DNA of 64,000 nt. It comes from an uncultured Muribaculaceae bacterium (GTDB lineage: Bacteria > Bacteroidota > Bacteroidia > Bacteroidales > Muribaculaceae). Positions 31,592 to 39,586 of this stretch are shown here, piece after piece (position 1 is the first letter of the stretch; the number at the start of each line of letters is the position of its first letter). The notes below the pieces were generated by a model. That model made no database searches. It had not been told where the DNA came from and was given only the letters and a program-made list of their open reading frames with translations. The position numbers and the translations under genes are program-made. The stretch is taken from positions 1 to 64,000 of the forward strand of contig CAJOFM010000003.1 in NCBI GenBank assembly GCA_905233915.1. The letters run 5' to 3'.

Positions 31592-31951
31592 ATGGTCAGT
31601 GCTATAAGAGATAAAAGCAAACTCTTCGCTATCAGAATAGTGAAGTTATATCGCTATTTGTGTAGTGAAAAAAAAGAATATATTCTCTCAAAACAATTGC
31701 TGCGCAGTGGAACGAGTATTGGTGCCAACGTAGTTGAAGCACAAGCTGCGGTAAGTAAAAAGGATTTCTTGGCCAAAATGTATATTTCATTTAAAGAATG
31801 TAATGAAACTGAGTATTGGCTTGAATTACTGCACGATACAGATTATCTCACTGACGATCAGTTCGTGTCAATTTGCCAAGACAACCTTGAATTGAAAAAG
31901 CTACTAAGTAGTATCACTTACACTACATCTCAAAATCTTAATAACTTCTAA
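31592..31951 (+). CDS. Four-helix-bundle protein (S23 / 23S rRNA intervening-sequence protein family)
   Basis: 119 aa; FAIRIVKLYRYLCSEKKEYILSKQLLRSGTSIGANVVEAQAAVSKKDFLAKMYISFKECNETEYWLELL. Confidence 0.93.
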   Translation: MVSAIRDKSKLFAIRIVKLYRYLCSEKKEYILSKQLLRSGTSIGANVVEAQAAVSKKDFLAKMYISFKECNETEYWLELLHDTDYLTDDQFVSICQDNLELKKLLSSITYTTSQNLNNF

Positions 31952-31963
31952 CTCCTAACTCCT
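31942..31963 (-). repeat. Right inverted repeat of the S23-like cassette
   Basis: TAACTTCTAACTCCTAACTCCT; contains the ORF's TAA stop (31949-31951). Confidence 0.93.
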
Positions 31964-31974
31964 AACTATTAACA

Positions 31975-32745
31975 ATGATTGACAGTCATTCACATATTTA
32001 TTGTGACGCGTTCGATGAGGACCGCGATGAGGTTGTTGCACGTGCTCGTGAGGCTGGTGTGCGTCACATCATTCTGCCTAACGAGAATTTGGAGAGCATT
32101 CCGCGTTTGGCCGCCATGCGTGAGCAATACCCCGACTACATCTCGATGGCACTGGGGCTTCACCCCGAGGATGTGCATGGCGACTACCTTGATGTGTTGG
32201 GCAAGATGCGACCCATGCTCGACCAGTATCCTGTTATGGCGATAGGGGAGATAGGCATTGACCTGTATTGGGACAAGACCTGGCGCGAACAACAGCACCG
32301 TGCGCTCGATATCCAGTTGCACTGGTGTCATGAGTTGGGCGTGCCTTTCATTATGCATTGCCGTGAGGCGCTTGACGATATTCTCGATGTCATAGACCAC
32401 CTGGACTGCCCAGTGCCGCAGGGCGTGTTCCATTGTTTTGCCGAGACGCCGGCCGACGTTGAACGCGTCCGCAAGCGGGGCGATTTCTACTTCGGCGTGA
32501 ACGGGGTGGTCACTTTCAAGAAGAGCACCGTGCCCCAACTGCTGCCCGTTATCGGCTTGGACCGTCTGTTGCTGGAAACCGATGCCCCCTATCTGACGCC
32601 TGTACCTCATCGTGGCAAGCGCAACGAGAGTGCCTACATCCCCCACATCAACGACTTCATCGCCAATTACTTGGGTGTCACCCCCGAGGAAGTAAGCGCT
32701 GCCACCGACCGCAACGCTGCCACCCTCTTCAACCTCCCCATCTAA
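31975..32745 (+). CDS. TatD family hydrolase
   Basis: IDSHSHIYCDAFDEDRDEVV; AIGEIGIDLYW; LLLETDAPYLTPVPHRGKRNE. Confidence 0.95.
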   Translation: MIDSHSHIYCDAFDEDRDEVVARAREAGVRHIILPNENLESIPRLAAMREQYPDYISMALGLHPEDVHGDYLDVLGKMRPMLDQYPVMAIGEIGIDLYWDKTWREQQHRALDIQLHWCHELGVPFIMHCREALDDILDVIDHLDCPVPQGVFHCFAETPADVERVRKRGDFYFGVNGVVTFKKSTVPQLLPVIGLDRLLLETDAPYLTPVPHRGKRNESAYIPHINDFIANYLGVTPEEVSAATDRNAATLFNLPI

Positions 32746-32778
32746 AGATACTATAGGAGCTATAACTACTATAAAAGT

Positions 32779-32812
32779 AGCCCGCGACGATGATGCCGCG
32801 GGCTCTCTTTTA
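32779..32812 (+). terminator. Rho-independent terminator after tatD
   Basis: AGCCCGCG...CGCGGGCT followed by CTCTTTTA. Confidence 0.75.
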
Positions 32813-32828
32813 TGCTATTGATGGTAAA

Positions 32829-34853
32829 TTACCAGATGATAGCGCGGTCGGCGGGATCGAGCCACATCTTGTCACCAGCCTTGATGCCAAATGCGTCAAA
32901 GAAGGTGTCGATGTTCCTCAGCGTGGCGTTCACGCGGTAGCGGCCGATGGAGTGGGGATCACTCTTGGTCTGCTGGAAGATGGCCTCCTCGGTCATGTTG
33001 CCGGCCCAGATGCGGCCATAGCTCAGATAGAAGCGCTGAGCGGGAGTGAAACCGTCAATCTCCTTGCCCTCGCGGAACTGCTGTGTGGTGCGGAAAGCGT
33101 CATAGGCGATGCGCAGACCACCCTGGTCGGCGATGTTCTCACCCAGGGTCAGGTGGCCGTTGGCATGCTGGTCCTTAACCACAACAATCTCGTCGAACTG
33201 GGCAGCGAGCTTCTCGGCAGCCTCTTGGAACTGCTTGCTGTCCTCCTCGGTCCACCAGTCGGTCATGTTGCCGTACTGGTCGAACATGCGGCCCTGGTCG
33301 TCGAAGCCGTGGGTCATCTCGTGGCCGATAACCACACCGATAGCACCAAAGTTGGTGGCATCGTCAGCGTCCACATCAAAGAAAGGCGGTTGCAGGATAG
33401 CTGCAGGGAAGCAAATCTCGTTGGTGGTGGGGTTGTAGTAGGCGTTCACCGTCTGCGGTGTCATGCCCCATTCGTCCTTGTCAACGGGCTTGCCCATCTT
33501 GTCCAGGTTGCGGCGGGTCTCATACAGGCTGGCGGCCTTGATGTTGTCATACATGCTCTTGCTGGGGTCAACCTGCAAGCCGCTGTAGTCACGCCACTTG
33601 TCGGGATAACCGATCTTGACGGTGAAGGCGTTGAGCTTCACCAGGGCGTTGATCTTTGTCTGCTCGCTCATCCAGGTCAGGCCGGCAATGTGTGCCGCCA
33701 GCGATTTGCGCAGTTCGCCGATAAGCTTCATCATCTTCTCCTTGCTGCCATGAGCAAAGTACTTGTTGACGTAGATTTCACCCACAGCTTCACCCAGCAA
33801 TCCGTTGGGCAGACCCAGCGCGCGTTTCCAGCGGGGCTTGCGCTCCTTCTGTCCGCTCAGCATGCGGCCATAGAAGTCAAATGCTGCCTCGCCGAAGTCG
33901 TCGCTCAGGTAATTGGCGGCACTGCGGATGACCAGACCGGACATGTAGTCACGCATCTGCTGCTCGTTGAGCTTGGTCATCAGGTCGTTGGCTACGGCCA
34001 TCACCTTGGGCTGCGTCAGGATAACCCATTCCACAGTTGGAGTGCCCATCAGGTTGAAGTACTCCTTCCAGTTGATGGCGGGATAGTCGGCCTGCAGCTG
34101 GTCCAGGGTGCGGATGTTGTAGAGCTTGTTGTAGTCGCGTGCCTCGGCGCGGTCCATCTTGGCCTGGGCAAACTTGTACTCGATGTCATAGATGGTCTTG
34201 CAGGCACGGTTTGCCTCTTTCTTGCTGTAGCCGGCGAGCATGAACATCTTTACCAGGTAGTCCTTATAGGCCTGCTGGATCTTCTTGCTGTCGGCGTCGG
34301 TGTTCAGGTAGTAGTCCCTGTCAGGCAGGCCACTGGTACCGGCCTCGAGCCACATCACGTTCATGTCACTGTTCTTGAGGTCGGTTTCAACGCCGATGCC
34401 GAAGAACGGGTTGCTCAGCGTCAGGTGCTGGTCGGCAATGAACTTTGTCAGGTCTTTCTTCTTGAAAGTCTTGATTTTGGCAAGGTCACCCATCAGGGGC
34501 TGTGCGCCTTCGCGATTCAGGCGGTCACTGTCCATTGCCATCTTGTACAGGTCGGCAACTTTCTGGTCAACGGTGCCAAACTTGTGCTCAGTCTTGCCGA
34601 GTTCCAAGAACATGTCGCGCAGACGGTTCTCGTTCTCCTCGGCCAGTACGTTAAACGTACCGTAGGAAGCATACTCGGGATGCTTGCTCAGCGGATTGGC
34701 CTTCATCCAGCCACCACCTGCATACTCATAGAAATCCTCACCCGGCTTAACGCTCAGGTCCATGTCGGCACGGTTCACGCCGTGCGTCACTTGTGCCTGT
34801 ACACCAGGCACGGCAGCCATCATAATGGCCATAGCTAATAACATTTTTTTCAT
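32829..34853 (-). CDS. M13 family metallopeptidase (neprilysin/PepO-like)
   Basis: VIGHEMTHGFDDQGRMFD; LGENIADQGGLRIAYDA; signal peptide. Confidence 0.95.
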   Translation of the reverse strand: MKKMLLAMAIMMAAVPGVQAQVTHGVNRADMDLSVKPGEDFYEYAGGGWMKANPLSKHPEYASYGTFNVLAEENENRLRDMFLELGKTEHKFGTVDQKVADLYKMAMDSDRLNREGAQPLMGDLAKIKTFKKKDLTKFIADQHLTLSNPFFGIGVETDLKNSDMNVMWLEAGTSGLPDRDYYLNTDADSKKIQQAYKDYLVKMFMLAGYSKKEANRACKTIYDIEYKFAQAKMDRAEARDYNKLYNIRTLDQLQADYPAINWKEYFNLMGTPTVEWVILTQPKVMAVANDLMTKLNEQQMRDYMSGLVIRSAANYLSDDFGEAAFDFYGRMLSGQKERKPRWKRALGLPNGLLGEAVGEIYVNKYFAHGSKEKMMKLIGELRKSLAAHIAGLTWMSEQTKINALVKLNAFTVKIGYPDKWRDYSGLQVDPSKSMYDNIKAASLYETRRNLDKMGKPVDKDEWGMTPQTVNAYYNPTTNEICFPAAILQPPFFDVDADDATNFGAIGVVIGHEMTHGFDDQGRMFDQYGNMTDWWTEEDSKQFQEAAEKLAAQFDEIVVVKDQHANGHLTLGENIADQGGLRIAYDAFRTTQQFREGKEIDGFTPAQRFYLSYGRIWAGNMTEEAIFQQTKSDPHSIGRYRVNATLRNIDTFFDAFGIKAGDKMWLDPADRAIIW

Positions 34854-34960
34854 TATAAAATAAACTATAGTTTAGGTTTTATGTCAATTTTAACCCCGCA
34901 AAAGTAATAATAATTCTTCAATCCTTCTATGAAAACCATAGAATCTAGGGCTTCTATAGG

Positions 34961-36538
34961 CTAGAAGGGGGAGCCTTTGTCTTCCGGGCCTTGCAGGAAG
35001 TCTACGTTGGGGGGTGGGGGAGTGAAGCCGTCAGCCACGGGCGAGGCTCCGCCAGCGGCCTCGGGGCCGGCATTCATCTTGGACTCGTAGGTGGTTTCGC
35101 CGCCAACGAGGTCTTGTTCACCCTGGTTCTCGAAACGTGCATACTTGCTCACAAAGTGCAGGTTGATGGTTTCGGTGGCACCGCTACGGTGCTTGGCAAC
35201 GATGAACTCGGCCAGTCCACGGATGTTGTTGCCCTCAGCGTCCTCACTGGAACGGGTGTAGTACTCGGGACGGTGAATGAAGCAAACGATGTCGGCATCC
35301 TGCTCGATGGCGCCCGACTCACGCAAGTCGCTCAGCTGCGGGCGCTTGCCCAACTTGTCGTCGGCAGCACGGGTCTCAACACTGCGGTTGAGCTGCGACA
35401 GGGCGATGATGGGGATATCGAGCTCCTTGGCCAGTTGCTTGAGGTTACGGGAGATGGTGCTCACCTCTTGCTCACGGCTGCCAAACTTCATGCCTGTGGC
35501 ATTCATCAGCTGCAGGTAATCGATGATGATGATTCTCACGCCATGTTCGCGCACGAGGCGGCGGGCCTTGGTCCTCAACTCAAAGATGGAGAGCGACGGC
35601 GTGTCGTCGATATACAGCGGTGCGGTGCTCAGACTGCGTGTGCGGGTCATCAGGTTTTCCCACTCGGGTTGGGTCAGTTGGCCGCTCTTGATTTTTTCAC
35701 CCTCGAGTGAGCACACGTTGCTGATCAAGCGGTTCACCAGCTGCAGGCTTGACATCTCAAGCGAGAACACGGCGACGGGATAGTTGTAGTCAACTGCCAT
35801 ATTCTTGGCCATCGACAGGACAAAAGCCGTCTTACCCATGGCGGGACGGGCGGCGATAATGATGAGGTCACTGTTCTGCCAACCGCTGGTCAGGCGGTCC
35901 AGCTTGTGGTAACCCGATTCCAGACCACTGAGTCCCTCAGGGCGGTTTGCGGCCCACTCAATCTTCTTGATGGCTTCCGAGACGGCGTTCTCGATGGGGA
36001 TAACGTCGCGTTTGAGGGTGTTCTTGGAGATTTCAAACAACTTGCCTTCGGCTTCCTGCATCAGGTCATACACATCGATGGACTCGTCAAAGGCCAACTG
36101 CTGCACCTGGCTGCTGTAGCTGATGAGTTCGCGGGCCAGGTATTTCTGCGCCACGATGCGCGCATGGAACTCGACGTTGGCGGCACTCGACACGAGGCCC
36201 GTCAGTTCGCTGATGCGGATGGCACCTCCCACTTCATCCAGCGCCTTGTTGGTGCGCAATTGGTCGGTCACGGTGAGCATGTCAATGGGCTTGCCGTTGG
36301 CGGCAAGAGTCTGGATGGCCTCATAAATCTTCTGGTTGGCGGGGTTGTAAAAAGCCTCGGGCTTGAGGATTTCACACACGGTATTGTATGCGTCCCTCTC
36401 GAGCATCAACGCTCCCAGCACGGCATCCTCGAGTGAGGTGTCTTGGGGTGGCAGTTTGCCGAATTCGCCTATGATTTCGGGTTCATGCGTCGGGCGCGTG
36501 CGGCGTCGCGCCTGTTTTCCGGTTTCAAATTCTTCCAT
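34961..36538 (-). CDS. dnaB: Replicative DNA helicase
   Basis: AARPAMGKTAFVLSMAKNMA; FSLEMSSLQLVNRL; LSQLNRSVE. Confidence 0.96.
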   Translation of the reverse strand: MEEFETGKQARRRTRPTHEPEIIGEFGKLPPQDTSLEDAVLGALMLERDAYNTVCEILKPEAFYNPANQKIYEAIQTLAANGKPIDMLTVTDQLRTNKALDEVGGAIRISELTGLVSSAANVEFHARIVAQKYLARELISYSSQVQQLAFDESIDVYDLMQEAEGKLFEISKNTLKRDVIPIENAVSEAIKKIEWAANRPEGLSGLESGYHKLDRLTSGWQNSDLIIIAARPAMGKTAFVLSMAKNMAVDYNYPVAVFSLEMSSLQLVNRLISNVCSLEGEKIKSGQLTQPEWENLMTRTRSLSTAPLYIDDTPSLSIFELRTKARRLVREHGVRIIIIDYLQLMNATGMKFGSREQEVSTISRNLKQLAKELDIPIIALSQLNRSVETRAADDKLGKRPQLSDLRESGAIEQDADIVCFIHRPEYYTRSSEDAEGNNIRGLAEFIVAKHRSGATETINLHFVSKYARFENQGEQDLVGGETTYESKMNAGPEAAGGASPVADGFTPPPPNVDFLQGPEDKGSPF

Positions 36539-36715
36539 TATTATATAGTCGTTATTTTATTCGTGAGGGCAAAATTACAATAAATGCTTGGAATAGCCCC
36601 ACATGTCACCTGGCCATTATCATCAAACTATTTACATGATGTTGACAAGATGACATGGTTTGACATGCGTTTACTCTTAAAAACCATAGGGAAACAAGGA
36701 AAAAATGGCATGAAA

Positions 36716-36730
36716 GTGTAAAAATTACAC
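36716..36730. promoter_or_regulatory. Candidate operator GTGTAA-AAA-TTACAC (site 1)
   Basis: Perfect 6-bp half-sites, immediately upstream of the -33-like TTTG. Confidence 0.65.
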
Positions 36731-36735
36731 AAAAA

Positions 36736-36767
36736 TTTGGCGGTTTCAAAAATTGGCATTATTTTTG
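36736..36767 (+). promoter_or_regulatory. Bacteroidetes-type promoter of the NUDIX regulator
   Basis: TTTG (36736-36739), 20-nt spacer, TATTTTTG (36760-36767). Confidence 0.7.
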
Positions 36768-36769
36768 CA

Positions 36770-36784
36770 GCGTAAAAAATACAC
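36770..36784. promoter_or_regulatory. Candidate operator GCGTAA-AAA-ATACAC (site 2), overlapping the expected transcription start
   Basis: Same 15-bp layout as site 1 with one mismatch per half-site. Confidence 0.55.
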
Positions 36785-36799
36785 AAAGACTTTTTGGCG

Positions 36800-37531
36800 A
36801 TGAAGTACAACGAGCAAACAAAGCAATGGGAATCTCCCTTCTGGCATCCGGCGGTGACGACCGATTCGGTCGTGTTCGGCTTTGATGGAGAACAGTTGAA
36901 CGTGCTGCTTATCCAGCGCGGCCTGGAGCCTTACAAGAACATGTGGGCGCTGCCAGGCGGTTTCATGAGGCCCGAGGACAAGAGTGCCCATGATTGTGCC
37001 TACCGCGAGCTGCGCGAGGAGACCGATGTCCAAGACATCTACATGGATGAGTTGGGAACCTTCTCCAGTCATGACCGCGACCCGCGTGAACGCGTGATCA
37101 CGATTGCCTTTTTTGCCCTGGTCGTCAAGGACAAGTACCATGTCAAGGGCGGTGATGACGCAAGGGTAGCCAAGTGGTTCCCTGTCAAGGAATTGCCTGA
37201 ACTGGCCTTTGACCATAAGGCGATTATCGAGACGGCCCTCGAACGCTTGCGACAGCGCATTCATTTCGAGCCCATCGGTTTCTACCTGCTTGACAAAGAG
37301 TTCACGATGCCCCAGCTACATAATATATATATAGCGATACTTGATCCCCCCGAGGATGACACCAAATTGCGGGACCGAAGGAATTTCCCCAAGAAGATGT
37401 TGAAACTCGGCTACATCAAGGAAACAGGAAAGAAGGTGACGGGTAATCCACACCGGTCCCCAAAACTCTACACGTTTGATGAAGAAGCCTACAAGCAAGC
37501 CAAAAAGATAGGCATGCGATTGGAATTCTGA
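36800..37531 (+). CDS. NrtR-like NUDIX-domain transcriptional regulator (NUDIX plus C-terminal winged helix)
   Basis: VVFGFDGEQLNVLLIQRG...ALPGGFMRPEDKSAHDCAYRELREETDV; C-term FTMPQLHNIYIAILD...RRNFPKKMLKLGYIKETG. Confidence 0.85.
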   Translation: MKYNEQTKQWESPFWHPAVTTDSVVFGFDGEQLNVLLIQRGLEPYKNMWALPGGFMRPEDKSAHDCAYRELREETDVQDIYMDELGTFSSHDRDPRERVITIAFFALVVKDKYHVKGGDDARVAKWFPVKELPELAFDHKAIIETALERLRQRIHFEPIGFYLLDKEFTMPQLHNIYIAILDPPEDDTKLRDRRNFPKKMLKLGYIKETGKKVTGNPHRSPKLYTFDEEAYKQAKKIGMRLEF

Positions 37532-37604
37532 TTTCATTTATCGGTAATATTTAACTCATAACCTCCCTTTTACAAGGGGAGAAAACTAGACAAAAACATT
37601 CATT

Positions 37605-37619
37605 GTGTAAAATTTACAT
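37605..37619. promoter_or_regulatory. Candidate operator GTGTAA-AAT-TTACAT (site 3)
   Basis: Same layout; overlaps the 17-bp palindrome ATTTACATAATGTAAAT (37612-37628). Confidence 0.6.
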
Positions 37620-37650
37620 AATGTAAATATAGCAGACTTTGAAATCCAAT

Positions 37651-37665
37651 GTGTAAAAAATACAT
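37651..37665. promoter_or_regulatory. Candidate operator GTGTAA-AAA-ATACAT (site 4)
   Basis: Same 15-bp layout, upstream of the TATTTTTG at 37709-37716. Confidence 0.58.
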
Positions 37666-37775
37666 TTTGGCAAGGTTGCAGAAAATGAAGGTCTGTTAAA
37701 ATCCTAGTTATTTTTGCAGCGTCAACGGGAACAAAACAACAACAATTAATAACGTTTTTAAAAACTGTAATAACT

Positions 37776-38202
37776 ATGACTTATTCAATCAACGATCTGC
37801 TCCACGGAGCAAAGGTGATGTCACAGAGTGTGTTTGGCCGTCGTGATGAGTACCAACTTCAGTTCAACCACGAGGATGACAGGCGGTGGTATGTCGACTT
37901 CCCTGGATGGCCCTTCGATCATCACAACCTGATGATGGTGGCCGGTGCCGACAAACTGTGCGAGTTCTTGAGTGACGATGACAGGTTTGCCCACGTCAGT
38001 GTCATTCCCAGCAACAAGCCGCTCGACAAGCCTGGATGCTTGCCTGGTGCAGGGTCGCCATTCCCTGACTGGCGGTTCGTTCTACAATGTCACGGGCCTG
38101 GAGGGATTTGAGCGCGAGATCTGGCTCTGCCCCGTCACCCTGTTCGTGCTGGGCCGTTATCCCAAGTACATCTACATCAAGAAGACCAATCCGGCCGCAT
38201 GA
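37776..38202 (+). pseudogene. Hypothetical protein gene with apparent +1 frame disruption
   Basis: Frame of 37776 reads protein-like to about 38040 (DRFAHVSVIPSNKPLDKPG); frame of 37972 is then protein-like (LTGGSFYNVTGLEGFEREIWLCPVTLFVLGRYPKYIYIKK). Confidence 0.6.
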
Positions 38203-38272
38203 CCGATAGCAGTTTATCATCTCATAAAAGCATTAATCAACCTATTATCAACATTTTAATACATTATTGACT

Positions 38273-39394
38273 ATGAACAATCCGTTTAAGAACAAGCAGC
38301 GTGTGAGTGAAAAGACCGTTGACCCCAAGAAAGCGCAGATCCACAACCTCATCATTGTCGATGAAAGTGGCTCGATGGGTGGTCTGGAGAAGGTGACCAT
38401 CGGTGGTATCAACGAGACCATCGCCACCATCAAGAAGGCTCAGGAGGACTTTGCCGACACTCAGCAGCACTACCTCACGTTACTCACGTTTGACACTGGA
38501 GGCTATGGCCAGCCGCCCATTCGCCTGCACATGGCCGCCATGCCCATTGCCCAGGTCACTGATTTCAACGATTATCACCCCCGTGGCGGCACGCCGCTGT
38601 ATGACGCTATGGGCGAGTCGCTGACCCGATTGCACGAGCACATCAAGGACGACGAGAACGCTACCGCTGTGGTCACCATCATCACCGACGGCATGGAGAA
38701 CGCTTCCCGCAAGTGGACGGGTGAGGCTCTGCGCCATCTCATTGAGCAACTCAAGGAAGAGGGCTGGACCTTCTCCTACATGGGCTCGTGTCACGATGTG
38801 GTGGAGGTGACCATGAAGCTGTCCATCGACCATGTTATGGAGTTTGACCACGATGATGTGGGCGCTTCCAACACCTGGCACCGCGACAGCTCTTCCAAGC
38901 GCGCCTACTATGAACGCATGAACCGTGACTTTGACGCCATGGCCAGCCGCGAGAAGAAAATGGCCATGCGTCGCGCCAATGCCCGCGCTTACTATGCCGA
39001 CCGCATCACCCCCGACTGGATTGACCAGCTGGCTGAGGGCGAGGTGTTTGTCTTCGGCAGCGACCCTCAGGGAACCCATACAGGCGGTGCCGCTGCCCAC
39101 ACTGTGAAGCACTTCGGTGCCATCGTCGGCCAGGGCGAGGGAATGCAGGGGCAGAGTTATGCCATCCCCACTACTGGTGATTATGACTTGTTTGCCCAGG
39201 CTGTGCATCGCTTTATCGAATATGCTGCCCAGCACACCGACCAGCGTTTCCTGGTCACCCGCGTGGGGTGCGGTAACGCAGGCTATGACATGCGTGATGT
39301 GGCTTCCATGTTTGCCCATGCCATCAGGGTCGAGAACATCTGTCTACCCGAGGACTTCTGGGAAGTTTTGGGCCTCAAATTCTTCAAAAAATGA
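38273..39394 (+). CDS. VWA-domain protein with C-terminal A1S_2505-like (phage non-structural type) domain
   Basis: VWA MIDAS IIVDESGSMGG and TDGMENAS; C-term EGEVFVFGSDPQGTHTGGAAAHTVKHFGAIVGQGEGMQGQSYAIPT...FLVTRVGCGNAGYD. Confidence 0.8.
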   Translation: MNNPFKNKQRVSEKTVDPKKAQIHNLIIVDESGSMGGLEKVTIGGINETIATIKKAQEDFADTQQHYLTLLTFDTGGYGQPPIRLHMAAMPIAQVTDFNDYHPRGGTPLYDAMGESLTRLHEHIKDDENATAVVTIITDGMENASRKWTGEALRHLIEQLKEEGWTFSYMGSCHDVVEVTMKLSIDHVMEFDHDDVGASNTWHRDSSSKRAYYERMNRDFDAMASREKKMAMRRANARAYYADRITPDWIDQLAEGEVFVFGSDPQGTHTGGAAAHTVKHFGAIVGQGEGMQGQSYAIPTTGDYDLFAQAVHRFIEYAAQHTDQRFLVTRVGCGNAGYDMRDVASMFAHAIRVENICLPEDFWEVLGLKFFKK

Positions 39395-39484
39395 GCCATG
39401 AAGGAGGCCCTCAAGGTTACCAATAGTATTGAATAACTGTTTTACCCCACAAGACTGAAGAACACACCAACACACATTTATTGT

Positions 39485-39524
39485 GAGGATATGCCGGGAC
39501 TATCCGGCATGTCCTCCTTTTTTT
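39485..39524 (+). terminator. Rho-independent terminator after the VWA gene
   Basis: GAGGATATGCCGG-GACTAT-CCGGCATGTCCTC followed by CTTTTTTT. Confidence 0.85.
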
Positions 39525-39586
39525 AGGCGTTATCATCGTTTTATTGAAGATTTCTTTTATCTTTGCAGTCATAGTTTGACATTTTA

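Noticed and set aside
31561-31967. Diversity-generating retroelement accessory (Avd) gene
   Set aside because: No reverse transcriptase, template repeat or variable repeat seen nearby; S23-like orphan is the better reading.
32790-34838. 682-aa plus-strand ORF
   Set aside because: Exactly antisense to the M13 peptidase; composition (Leu/Val/His-rich, no motifs) is typical of a shadow frame in GC-rich DNA.
37972-38202. Independent gene of 76 aa
   Set aside because: Its N-terminal part is out of frame with protein-like sequence in the 37776 frame; better explained as the second half of a disrupted ORF.
38273-39394. Prophage remnant
   Set aside because: Only one phage-associated domain; no integrase, capsid, terminase, tail or att-like repeats in the surroundings.
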